In this document: piece by piece, positions 8,098 to 14,947 of the stretch
How the letters are laid out: every line of letters starts with the position of its first letter
Numbering within the stretch: position 1 is the first letter of the stretch
Source of the DNA: an uncultured Gammaproteobacteria bacterium
GTDB taxonomy: Bacteria; Pseudomonadota; Gammaproteobacteria; Pseudomonadales; UBA5518
Direction: 5' to 3'
Assembly (NCBI GenBank): GCA_903921135.1
Contig: CAIXOY010000098.1
Location: 1 to 14,947, forward strand
DNA: 14,947 bases
Position numbers and translations under genes: made by a program
The notes under the pieces: generated by a model
Seen by the model: only the letters and a program-made list of their open reading frames with translations
What the model was told of the DNA's origin: nothing
The model's database searches: none

Positions 8098-8825
8098 TCC
8101 GCGTGGAGCAGCTCGCCAAGCGTTTTGGCGGCGTGGAGGCCGTGCGTGGGGTGAGCTTCGATTGTCCGGACGGGCAGATCACGGGCTTGCTCGGGCCGAA
8201 CGGTGCAGGCAAATCCACGACGCTGCGCATGCTCTACGGCGTGCTCTCGCCGGATGGCGGGCGCGCCCTGATCGACGGCATCGACGTGGCGCGGGATCCG
8301 CTGCCCGCGCGCCGGAGCCTCGGCGTGCTGCCGCACGGCGCAGGCATCTACCCGCAACTCACCGCACGCGAGAACGTGCGCTATTTCGGCGAGTTGCACG
8401 GCCTGCGCGGCACGGCGCTCGACGCACGCGTACAGGAGCTGGTGGAACAGCTCGGCATGACGGAGTTCGCCGACCGCCGCGCCACCGGTTTCTCGCAGGG
8501 GCAACGCACCAAGGTGGCGCTGGCACGCGCGCTGGTGCACTCGCCCCGCCACGTGCTGCTCGACGAGCCCACCAACGGCCTCGACGTGATGGCCACGCGA
8601 GCACTTCGCGAACTGATCCGCTCGCTGCGCGCGGCAGGCCACTGCGTGCTCTTCAGCAGCCACGTGATGCAGGAGGTCGCAGCGCTCTGCGACCGCATCG
8701 TGATCATCGACCACGGCGTGGTCGCGGCCGAAGGTACCGCCGCGGAACTGCAGGCGCGTTTCGGCGGCGCCACGCTGGAAGAGAGCTTCGTCCGCGTGCT
8801 GGGCGAACGGGAGGGACTCGCATGA
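8094..8825 (+). CDS. ABC transporter ATP-binding protein, NatA-like
   Basis: A 243-residue ABC ATPase. The Walker A motif GPNGAGKST is at residues 34-42, the signature is FSQGQ (133-137, in place of LSGGQ), Walker B is VLLDEPT with catalytic E158 followed by the D-loop NGLD, and the switch histidine is H190 (FSSH). The usual Q-loop glutamine is replaced by His81 in LPHGAGIYPQLTARENV, a pattern seen in the NatA-type subfamily of ABC-2 exporters. It energises the permease encoded next. The ATG at 8094 sits in an ATGA overlap with the hydrolase stop and has GGGAG at 8083-8087. The longer open frame upstream is a shadow of the hydrolase gene. The substrate could be an ion, a drug or a peptide; sodium export is only the function of the best-known NatA homologue. 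Confidence 0.93.
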   Translation: MIRVEQLAKRFGGVEAVRGVSFDCPDGQITGLLGPNGAGKSTTLRMLYGVLSPDGGRALIDGIDVARDPLPARRSLGVLPHGAGIYPQLTARENVRYFGELHGLRGTALDARVQELVEQLGMTEFADRRATGFSQGQRTKVALARALVHSPRHVLLDEPTNGLDVMATRALRELIRSLRAAGHCVLFSSHVMQEVAALCDRIVIIDHGVVAAEGTAAELQARFGGATLEESFVRVLGEREGLA

Positions 8826-10003
8826 TCGCCACACTTCTCACGGTGCTGCGCAAGGAGCTGCGCGAGACCTTCCGCGACCGGCGCACGCTGGTTTCGAGCC
8901 TGCTGATGGGCCCGCTGCTGGGGCCGCTGCTGCTGGTGGGGGCGATGCAGCTTTCGCTGGAGCGCTCACTGGATTCGGTCGATGAAGCCGTGCCACTCAC
9001 GGTGGCAGGTGCCGAACGCGCGCCGGAACTCCTCGGCTTCCTGCGCGAGCGCGGCATCACGGTCACTCCCCGCGAGGGCACGGCGGAAGACATCGCGCAG
9101 TGGGTGGCCAAAGACAAGGAGCTCGTGGTGCTGGAAGTGCGCGAGGGCTTCGGTGCCGCGCTCCTGGCGGGCGAACCCGCACGCCTCGCGCTCCACTCGG
9201 ATGGATCGGGCACCACCGCCAACCGTCACGCCGACCGGGTGCGGAAGAACGTGCAGGTCTGGGCCTCGCGTATCGCGAGCTCGCGCCTGCAACTGCGCGG
9301 TGTCTCGCCCTCGCTGATGCAACCGGTGCTGATCGACGACGTGGATCTCAGCACGCCGTCCTCACGGGCCACGCTGATCCTCGGCGTGCTCTCGTACATG
9401 GTGCTGCTGGTGATGCTCTCCGGCGGGCTTTACCTCGCGATAGACGCCACGGCGGGCGAGCGCGAGCGCGGCTCGCTGGAACCGCTGCTCGCCTTGCCGG
9501 TGCCACGCGAGCACCTGATCCTGGGCAAGGTGCTTGCCACCGTGCTGATGATGGCGCTGGCGCTCGCGCTGATGCTCGCCGTGCTGGCGGCGAGCCTCAG
9601 GCGGCTGCCGCTCGAGGAAATCGGCATGTCGGTGGATTTCGGGCCGGTGATGGCGCTCGCGCTCTTCGGCGCGATGGTGCCCTTCACGCTGGTGGGGGCG
9701 GCGCTCCTCACGGTGGTGGCCTCGTTCACGCGCAGCTACAAGGAGGCACAGACCTGGCTCGGGATGGTGCTGCTGGTGCCCACGCTGCCGATCGCGGTGG
9801 CGGGCGTCATGGAGGTGGAAGCCAGCCCCGCGCTGATGGCCGTGCCCAGCCTCTCGCAGCACTTGCTGATGCAGGGCCTGCTGCGCGGTGAGGCGCTGCC
9901 GGCGAGCTATGCCGGCATCTCGGTGTGCAGCACGCTGGCGCTGGGTGCCGCGCTCACCTGGTTGGCCGGCCGGCTCTACCGCCGCGAGAAAATCCTCGGC
10001 TGA
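8822..10003 (+). CDS. ABC-2 type transporter permease, NatB-like
   Basis: A 393-residue membrane subunit of an ABC-2 exporter. A basic amphipathic N-terminus (RKELRETFRDRRT, 10-22) precedes helix 1 (about 24-44). A large extracytoplasmic domain (about 45-180) comes next, and then five or so further helices from about 183 to 385. The cytoplasmic loop after helix 2 carries GERERGSLEPLLALPVPRE (212-230), the conserved ERxRGTLE-type motif of NatB/ABC-2 permeases that faces the ATPase. The length and the large loop fit NatB-like proteins. The ATG at 8822 overlaps the ATPase stop by 4 bp, with GAGGG at 8811-8815. It is the last gene of the operon; its stop is 10 bp from the convergent LLM stop, and no terminator hairpin fits between them. 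Confidence 0.9.
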   Translation: MIATLLTVLRKELRETFRDRRTLVSSLLMGPLLGPLLLVGAMQLSLERSLDSVDEAVPLTVAGAERAPELLGFLRERGITVTPREGTAEDIAQWVAKDKELVVLEVREGFGAALLAGEPARLALHSDGSGTTANRHADRVRKNVQVWASRIASSRLQLRGVSPSLMQPVLIDDVDLSTPSSRATLILGVLSYMVLLVMLSGGLYLAIDATAGERERGSLEPLLALPVPREHLILGKVLATVLMMALALALMLAVLAASLRRLPLEEIGMSVDFGPVMALALFGAMVPFTLVGAALLTVVASFTRSYKEAQTWLGMVLLVPTLPIAVAGVMEVEASPALMAVPSLSQHLLMQGLLRGEALPASYAGISVCSTLALGAALTWLAGRLYRREKILG

Positions 10004-10013
10004 ACAGCCGCGA

Positions 10014-11003
10014 TCACAGCGGGTTCAGCGGCACACGCGGCGCCACCTGCCCGAAGAAATTGCGCAGCAGCCGCCAACTCGTCTCGGTGTCCATGCCACC
10101 GACCAGCGGGTGCAGGATGTAGGCATCATTCGGCGCGAGCGAGGGCGCCGCGGCAATGACCTCGTCGGCGCGCATCACGCGGTAAGTGCCCTGCGCGCGC
10201 AGCGCATCGGCATCCAGCGCCGTGCTGAAGATCGCATCCACGCTCGCGCTCTGGTGCCAGCGCGCGTAGCAGTTGGTCTCATACAGGCAATAGGGTGCGA
10301 TGCGGGCCCAGTCCGCGTCGGGTTCTTCGGACACGAACAGAAACCCGTGCGCCATCTCGGCCTGGTAGCGCGGCGTGCGCCCCAGGCGGCGGCATTCCTC
10401 GGCGTAGATCGGGTTCAGGCTGGGCACGCCGCCCACGAAGGCATCGCCCTCGCGCGCGGCGCGCTTTGCCGCAGCCGCAGAGGAACCTCCCATCACCAGC
10501 GTGGGATGGGGTTGCTGCACCGGCACAGGGCGGATGCGTGCGGGGCGACCGCGGAAGCTGAAGGCCTCGCCCGTCCAGGCCTGTTTCAGGGTGCTGACGC
10601 ATTCCTCCATGAGCCGCCCCCGATCGGCTGGGTCCGCGCCGAACATGGTGAATTCCGACTGCAGGTAGCCGCCCAGCAACAGCACCTCGGCGCGGCCGTG
10701 GCTCAACTGATCGAGCACCGCCAGATCCTCTGCAAGACGCAGCGGATCGAGGAAAGGCACCAGCGCATTCACCTGCAGGCGCACGTTGCGCGTCACGCGC
10801 GCCGCCGCCGCAGCGAGCAGCAGCGGGCTGGGCACGTAACTGTCTTCGCTGCCGTGGTGCTCGCAGAAGTTCACGGTGACGGGCAAGCCCAGCGAGTCCA
10901 CCCACGCGATCTGCTCGAGCGCGGTGTCGTAGATGTGGGCAAGGGACTCTGAGGTGGTCTCGGCCGGCGCGCGGCATTCGTATTTCAGGCAGACGTAGGC
11001 CAT
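10014..11003 (-). CDS. LLM class flavin-dependent oxidoreductase
   Basis: A 329-residue cytoplasmic enzyme of the bacterial luciferase-like TIM-barrel family (PF00296). Landmarks in order are the N-terminal EHHGSEDSY (48-56), the strand ARVTRNVRLQVNALVPFLDP (68-87), LAVLDQLSHGRAEVLLLGG (94-112, the family's VLDxLSxGR motif), an insertion-loop region with RPVPVQQPHPTLVMGGSS (158-175), and AAKRAAREGDAF (178-189). Members use reduced FMN or F420 to oxidise or oxygenate small molecules; cofactor and substrate cannot be decided here. The frame is open upstream to 11546, but the ATG at 11003 is preceded by AGGGGAG at the right distance, and the sequence conserved in the family begins there. It is transcribed alone, convergent with the ABC operon and divergent from the beta-propeller gene. 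A TATGCT hexamer at 11033-11038 (minus strand) is a weak -10 candidate. Confidence 0.88.
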   Translation of the reverse strand: MAYVCLKYECRAPAETTSESLAHIYDTALEQIAWVDSLGLPVTVNFCEHHGSEDSYVPSPLLLAAAAARVTRNVRLQVNALVPFLDPLRLAEDLAVLDQLSHGRAEVLLLGGYLQSEFTMFGADPADRGRLMEECVSTLKQAWTGEAFSFRGRPARIRPVPVQQPHPTLVMGGSSAAAAKRAAREGDAFVGGVPSLNPIYAEECRRLGRTPRYQAEMAHGFLFVSEEPDADWARIAPYCLYETNCYARWHQSASVDAIFSTALDADALRAQGTYRVMRADEVIAAAPSLAPNDAYILHPLVGGMDTETSWRLLRNFFGQVAPRVPLNPL

Positions 11004-11135
11004 GACCGGCTCCCCTGTGACTGGCGGGACCGAGCATAGCCGAGGGCAGGCTCCCGCGGGCAGGGGCGCGGCGGCGTGCTGCGCCGTGTCGATTTTCTTT
11101 ACAACCGTGGGGCGCTCCGGAGCCACCCGCGCAGG

Positions 11136-11148
11136 CAACTGATTGATT
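11136..11148 (-). promoter_or_regulatory. Putative IHF binding site
   Basis: Read on the minus strand, this 13-mer matches the IHF consensus WATCAANNNNTTR at every specified position (AATCAA, four bases, TTG). It lies about 46-58 bp upstream of the start site predicted from the adjacent sigma-54 element, where IHF normally bends DNA between an enhancer and a sigma-54 promoter. Binding itself is inferred. Confidence 0.5.
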
Positions 11149-11166
11149 CGTTGTGCCCCGCTGTCT

Positions 11167-11183
11167 TTGGCGTTACTTTTGCT
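11167..11183 (+). promoter_or_regulatory. Putative sigma-54 (RpoN) -24/-12 promoter
   Basis: The stretch begins TTGGC (GG at 11169-11170) and ends TTGCT (GC at 11181-11182), with the first G of each pair exactly 12 bases apart as in the consensus YTGGCACGNNNNTTGCW. Only the less conserved ACG positions differ (GTT here). Transcription would start near 11194, giving an untranslated leader of about 50 bases before the ATG at 11245. A perfect IHF consensus lies just upstream. A 10-bp palindrome GCTCCGGAGC at 11114-11123 is a possible activator site, though such palindromes are common in GC-rich DNA. No better sigma-70 promoter was seen in this gap. Confidence 0.6.
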
Positions 11184-11244
11184 AAGTTCGCGAATTCGGC
11201 TGAAAACAGCCCGATCCTGCACCCCACGACACGGAGCTTCCTGC

Positions 11245-13740
11245 ATGCCACGCGCGACCTTCCTGACCGGCGCCGTCTTCGCCCTTTTTGTCGGAGCCGG
11301 CCTGGCGCCCTCCGCACTCGCACAGAACGCCGCCGAGGAAGGCGGCCGCCCGGAGACCGACCGCCCTACCGCCCGCAGAGCAGCGATGGACGAGTGGTAC
11401 AACGAGACCAGCGGCAAGGCCAAGGGCCCGCGCAAGCTGGGCGGGCCGTTCTCCCGTGAGTACATGCAGTTCCTGAACAAGGCAGCAGAGCAGGAGCGTC
11501 GGCGCTGGAGCAGCCTGATGCCCACCGCATCGACCTCGCAGGCCATCGGCAGCGCCTACACCACGCAGGCAGCTGCCACAGGCGATGGCTGGTTGCCGAT
11601 CGGCCCCACCAAAGCGGATTCGATCACCAACGGTACGACCCTCACGGGGATCAGCGATTCCGGCCGTGTGCGCTCCATCGTGCCGCACCCCACCGACACC
11701 AACACGCTGTACGTGGCCTTCTCGGGTGGCGGGGTCTGGAAGACGACCAACGCTACCGTGGCAGTGCCCACCTGGACGCCGATCACAGACGGGCTCGGCT
11801 CGCTGTCGGTGGGCTCACTCGCCATGGATCCCGCCAACGCGAACACGCTTTACCTCGGGCTGGGTGATCCCTTCGACGGCACGGGCATCGGCCTGGTGAA
11901 GAGCACGGACGCCGGCGCCAGCTGGTCCTCGCCCGTGTACCTCGGCACATCGAGCGTGATCCCGCAAGTGCTCGTGGCATCCACCAACACCAGTGTCGTA
12001 CTGGCCGCCACCGACAAAGGCCTCTACCGCTCGACGGACGCGGGCACCACCTTCAGCAAGGTGACGCTTGCCACCGGTGCAGCGGCCGGCATCGACCCCT
12101 ACGTCTGGTCCCTCGCCGCCACCGGCGGGCAAGGCTTCGTGCTCTCGCTGGAAGCCAACGCCGCCGCAACCACGGGCACCACCGACGGCCAGATCTGGAA
12201 GAGCTCGGACAACGGCGCTACCTGGACCAAATCAACAGGTGTGACCAAGACGGGCGGCGTGGGCCGTATCAGCGTTGCGGCCGCGACCGGCACCGGCACC
12301 AACGGCTCCACCACCGTCGTCTACGCCATGGCAGCCAAGCCGCTCGCCACCACGGCTACCGACCTGGCAGACATCTTCCGGTCCACCAACGGCGGCACCT
12401 CTTTCACCGCCCTCAGCGCGGCCACCAAAAAGTACAGCAACGGCAACACCGAGTCGCGCAACTACAGCGGCATCCTGAACGGCCAGGGCTGGTACAACCA
12501 CATGATCATCGTGTCGCCCACCAGCAACACGACGGTGTTCACGGGCGGCGCCCTGCTCACCGCCCGCACCACGGACGGTTTCTCCAAGATCTCCCAGATC
12601 AGCAACTGGCTGCGTCAGTTCAACCTGGGCTATGTGCACGCTGACATGCACGCCGCCGCGTTCTCGGGTGGCACACTCTACGTAGGCTCCGACGGCGGCC
12701 TCTTCCGCAGCGCCAACCCCACCGCCGCTGCTCCCACATGGACGAACCTGAACGAGGGCATCACCACGCACCTGATGTACTCGGTAGGCTCTTCCACAGC
12801 CAACAGCTCGGCCGTGGTAGCGGGCCTGCAGGACAACGGCACACGGGTGCGCTCGGGCTCTACCTCGGTGTTCAACCAGCCCATCGGCGGCGACGGCTTC
12901 GGCAGCGATGTGAACGCCTCCAACGCCTCGAACATGCTCGGGAGCCTCTACTACTCGCGCATCTACAAGTCGACGAACGGCGGCAGCAGCTTCGCGGCGG
13001 CCTGCTCCGGCATCACCGAGTGCAACAACAGCGGAACGGCACCCTTCATCACCCAGATCGCGAACTGGACGGGTGATGCCACGGGCAACACGGTCTACAC
13101 CCACTCGAACACCAAGGTGTACAAGTCGACCAACTACGCCACCAGCTGGACGGCTCTGGGCACCACGGGCCTCACCAACACCACGGCAGACCCGCTGTTC
13201 ATCCGCAACGTCAGCGTCGCGCACGGCGACGCCAACCGCGTGGGCGTGGCGGCCAACGGCGGGCGCGTCTTCCTCACCACCAACGGTGGCACGAGCTGGG
13301 CGCAGTCGGGCGCGCTGCCCGCGAACGACAAGTCGATTTCCTATGTGTACTTCGACCGCGTGACGCCCGGCACCGTGTACGTGGCCTCGGTCGCGGCAAC
13401 GGCAACGGCCGCGCACCTGTGGAAGTCCACGGACAGCGGCGCCACCTGGTCGATCATCGACGGCAGCAACGGCAGCACGAGCACGGGCCTCCCCGCGGGC
13501 GTCCCGGTGAACATCATCACCGCCGACCCGGGCGATGCGAACACGCTCTATGCCGGCACGCACCTCGGCGTGTACCGCTCGCAGGATGCGGGTGGCACCT
13601 GGGCGCGCTTCGGCACCGGCCTGCCGCTGGTGAACGTGACGGATCTCTACGTCTCGGAGAATTCGCAGCTGGTGCGCGCAGCCACCTTCGGCCGCGGCAT
13701 CTGGGAACTGGCGCCGGCGCCGGCTGCAACCGGCATCTGA
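11245..13740 (+). CDS. Exported Asp-box (BNR) beta-propeller protein
   Basis: An 831-residue secreted or periplasmic protein. A signal peptide (residues 1-26, cleavage likely after SALA-Q) is followed by an Arg/Glu-rich region (29-92) and then by propeller repeats. Asp-box motifs (SxDxGxTW-like) occur at 220-227, 263-270, 320-327, 380-387, 576-583, 628-635, 678-685, 728-735 and 779-786, with degenerate versions near 167-177 and 489-499. FGRGIWEL (815-822) closes the last blade. The count suggests two propellers, as in sortilin/Vps10-like and GH74-like proteins, but no catalytic residues could be assigned, so an enzymatic role is not claimed. Only two cysteines (C587, C593) remain. The ATG at 11245 has GGAG at 11233-11236 and starts a clear signal peptide; the ATG at 11143 would precede the predicted sigma-54 start site. 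The composition is rich in Thr, Ser, Asn and Gly, usual for a secreted repeat protein. A hairpin terminator follows the stop. Confidence 0.87.
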   Translation: MPRATFLTGAVFALFVGAGLAPSALAQNAAEEGGRPETDRPTARRAAMDEWYNETSGKAKGPRKLGGPFSREYMQFLNKAAEQERRRWSSLMPTASTSQAIGSAYTTQAAATGDGWLPIGPTKADSITNGTTLTGISDSGRVRSIVPHPTDTNTLYVAFSGGGVWKTTNATVAVPTWTPITDGLGSLSVGSLAMDPANANTLYLGLGDPFDGTGIGLVKSTDAGASWSSPVYLGTSSVIPQVLVASTNTSVVLAATDKGLYRSTDAGTTFSKVTLATGAAAGIDPYVWSLAATGGQGFVLSLEANAAATTGTTDGQIWKSSDNGATWTKSTGVTKTGGVGRISVAAATGTGTNGSTTVVYAMAAKPLATTATDLADIFRSTNGGTSFTALSAATKKYSNGNTESRNYSGILNGQGWYNHMIIVSPTSNTTVFTGGALLTARTTDGFSKISQISNWLRQFNLGYVHADMHAAAFSGGTLYVGSDGGLFRSANPTAAAPTWTNLNEGITTHLMYSVGSSTANSSAVVAGLQDNGTRVRSGSTSVFNQPIGGDGFGSDVNASNASNMLGSLYYSRIYKSTNGGSSFAAACSGITECNNSGTAPFITQIANWTGDATGNTVYTHSNTKVYKSTNYATSWTALGTTGLTNTTADPLFIRNVSVAHGDANRVGVAANGGRVFLTTNGGTSWAQSGALPANDKSISYVYFDRVTPGTVYVASVAATATAAHLWKSTDSGATWSIIDGSNGSTSTGLPAGVPVNIITADPGDANTLYAGTHLGVYRSQDAGGTWARFGTGLPLVNVTDLYVSENSQLVRAATFGRGIWELAPAPAATGI
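11902..13602 (+). repeat. Asp-box repeats inside the beta-propeller gene
   Basis: About nine copies of a motif coding for K/R-S-T-D/N-x-G-x-S/T-W/F occur between residues 220 and 786 of the protein. Spacing is irregular (about 43-60 residues within clusters, with a gap at 388-575 where only degenerate copies occur). The DNA copies resemble each other (for instance near 11902, 12202 and 13426), but they differ enough to be protein-level repeats, not recent DNA duplications. Confidence 0.75.
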
Positions 13741-13754
13741 TGGCAGGCTGATAC

Positions 13755-13782
13755 GCCGGCCGGCCCCTCGGGGCTGGCCGGC
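13755..13782. terminator. Hairpin, probable bidirectional terminator
   Basis: A 12-bp stem (13755-13766 pairing with 13771-13782, one G-U pair) closes a CTCG tetraloop in the 51-bp gap between two convergent genes. The T-tracts are poor on both sides (ACAACTCT on the plus strand), so it is not a textbook intrinsic terminator. Its position and stability still make it the likely end for both transcripts. Confidence 0.6.
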
Positions 13783-13791
13783 ACAACTCTG

Positions 13792-14947
13792 CTACTCGCC
13801 CCACACCCGCAGCAGCGAATCGAAGCTGCAGTAGTACAGATCACCGCTCCAGCCCGCACCGGGAAAGACCACGCCCTGCGTGTTGCCGCCGCTGCGCGCT
13901 CGCGCCAGCTCTGATCCCGTCGCGATATCCAGCACCACGATATCCTCGCCGAGCGCGCGGTAATCGTTCACCAGCACCTCACCGGACTGTGGCAGCAGCA
14001 GGAGATGGCTGGCAGCACCGAAGCCGGTTTTGCTCCACACCGCTTCCAGCGCGCGTGAGCCGGGCACGATGCGCCAGGCCCGCAGCACTGCATGGGCCGA
14101 GTCGTAGGCCACCACGATGCCCCGCTCACGGTCCACCAGCGGCGGGTTGGTGATAGCGCCGCCGGGCAAGCCGCTCACCGGGTAGCGCGCGCAATCGCCC
14201 GCATCGGACAGCGAGACCCGCAACAGATTCACCACACCTTCGCCCACGCCGGCGCCCAGCATGCTCAGGAAATATCGGTGCCGTCCGTTGTCCATGAACC
14301 AGCAGTTCTCGTCGTCGATCACTGCGTCCCAGCCATAGCCTTGTGCGGGGTCGGCTATGTACGGGAACTGCCAGCCCGTGTCGCGTACGAGTGAGCGCCG
14401 CTGCGCGTCCCAGCGGTAACGGAACACGCTGCGCACCCCGACGACGTAGACGTCGTGACCGGTGGCGGACAGACGCGCGATGGAGGGCTCGGGACATACC
14501 AGCGGCGCGCCGATGATCTGCAGCGTGTCAGGGTTGATGCAGACGAGCGCCGAATCACCGGTGTCGCTGAAATCCTTGGTGACCAGCGTGCCGTCATCAA
14601 GGATCACGAAGGAGTTGTAGGGCCGCTCGCGCGGCAACTGCAGCGAGGCACGCAGGCTGCAGTCCGGCGCGAGCCGGTGGCACCAGCGCCCGTAGACCAC
14701 ATAGATATCGCCGTTGCGGTGCACCGCCATGCCGCCCGGCCAGGCCGGGCCGCCGGGCAAGGGAGGCGAGCAGGCCAAGGGCTTCAGCGTGAGCGGGTCG
14801 ATGCGCTCGACCCAGGCCTGCGTCGGCAGGCCGAGAAAGCGGTGGCGCATCATCCGGTGCCGGAGCAGGTACACCTCGCCGGGCTGGCGCAGCACCGTCA
14901 TGGTGGGGAAGTGCACGCGCCGGCGCGTGATGTGCAAGCGCTTGCCG
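13792..14947 (-). CDS. Unrecognised protein, possibly beta-propeller-like (5' end incomplete)
   Basis: The frame runs from a TAG stop at 13792-13794 to the window edge without a stop, so at least 381 residues are visible and the real start is probably outside. A TTG at 14937 could serve only as a rare start and has no visible ribosome-binding site; ATG codons inside (for example MTVLRQPGEVYLL) are alternatives. I do not recognise the family. Repeated short segments such as GGMAVHRNGDIYVVYGR, NSFVILDDGTLVTKDF, ATGHDVYVVGVRSVFRYRW, HLLLLPQSGEVLVNDY and GWSGDLYYCSFDSLLRVW resemble blades of a YVTN/SMP-30-like propeller. Near the middle lies a Trp/Asp-rich stretch (GYGWDAVIDDENCWFMDNGR). No signal peptide can be judged because the N-terminus is missing. 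The gene is convergent with the Asp-box propeller gene and shares its terminator hairpin. Confidence 0.75.
   Translation of the reverse strand, partial: GKRLHITRRRVHFPTMTVLRQPGEVYLLRHRMMRHRFLGLPTQAWVERIDPLTLKPLACSPPLPGGPAWPGGMAVHRNGDIYVVYGRWCHRLAPDCSLRASLQLPRERPYNSFVILDDGTLVTKDFSDTGDSALVCINPDTLQIIGAPLVCPEPSIARLSATGHDVYVVGVRSVFRYRWDAQRRSLVRDTGWQFPYIADPAQGYGWDAVIDDENCWFMDNGRHRYFLSMLGAGVGEGVVNLLRVSLSDAGDCARYPVSGLPGGAITNPPLVDRERGIVVAYDSAHAVLRAWRIVPGSRALEAVWSKTGFGAASHLLLLPQSGEVLVNDYRALGEDIVVLDIATGSELARARSGGNTQGVVFPGAGWSGDLYYCSFDSLLRVWGE

Noticed and set aside
7740..8834. Minus-strand open frame (364 codons) across the hydrolase/ATPase junction
   Set aside because: It spans two well-supported genes on the opposite strand and shows no motif.
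11143..11244. ATG at 11143 as start of the beta-propeller protein
   Set aside because: It would place the predicted sigma-54 promoter inside the gene. The ATG at 11245 has a ribosome-binding site and begins a clean signal peptide.
11004..11546. N-terminal extension of the LLM protein up to 11546
   Set aside because: The added residues are low-complexity shadow of the intergenic region and of the propeller gene; the ATG at 11003 has AGGGGAG upstream.
12232..13563. Long minus-strand open frame (443 codons) opposite the beta-propeller gene
   Set aside because: Val/Gly/Arg-rich antisense of the repeat gene, with no recognisable domain or ribosome-binding site.
14935..14937. TTG at 14937 as start of the last gene
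   Set aside because: The frame continues open through the window edge and no ribosome-binding site precedes the TTG, so the gene is treated as incomplete.
1..14947. tRNA, rRNA, CRISPR arrays, insertion sequences, attachment sites
   Set aside because: No cloverleaf-like segment, direct-repeat array, transposase or terminal inverted repeat pair was recognised by eye in either strand.

Overview
This is a GC-rich bacterial window, dense in genes and almost free of intergenic DNA. The gene families (paired DUF2339/DUF3999 proteins, a spinster-type MFS permease, an ECF-like sigma factor, a NatAB-like ABC exporter, an LLM oxidoreductase, and a sigma-54/IHF-type promoter) point to a high-GC proteobacterium, most likely a gammaproteobacterium. 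The genus cannot be fixed from the sequence. No RNA gene, CRISPR array, insertion sequence or attachment site was seen.

Layout. Positions 1-30 hold the last codons of an upstream gene. Then come a large polytopic DUF2339 membrane protein (40-2724) and a DUF3999 exported, membrane-anchored protein (2721-4061), translationally coupled through ATGA. They converge, with one base between stop codons, on a spinster-like MFS transporter (4063-5403, minus).

From the 94-bp divergent gap after the MFS gene runs a tight five-gene plus-strand operon (5498-10003): ECF-like sigma factor, four-helix membrane protein (likely its regulator), exported S33/TAP-like alpha/beta hydrolase, ABC ATPase and ABC-2 permease. 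Junctions are 8-bp overlap, 4-bp gap, 4-bp overlap, 4-bp overlap. A reasonable reading is a signal-responsive envelope module in which the sigma factor controls a periplasmic or secreted hydrolase and an exporter. This is the best candidate for a poorly described system here. A 10-bp perfect inverted repeat encloses the ribosome-binding site and covers the start codon of the sigma gene.

The operon converges on an LLM-class flavin-dependent oxidoreductase (10014-11003, minus). The 241-bp gap between this gene and the next carries a strong match to a sigma-54 -24/-12 promoter (11167-11183) and an exact IHF consensus site just upstream (11136-11148). Both face an 831-residue exported Asp-box (BNR) beta-propeller protein (11245-13740). 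A GC-rich hairpin (13755-13782) separates that gene from the last one, an unrecognised, probably beta-propeller-like protein on the minus strand (13792 to the window edge) whose start lies outside or near the edge.
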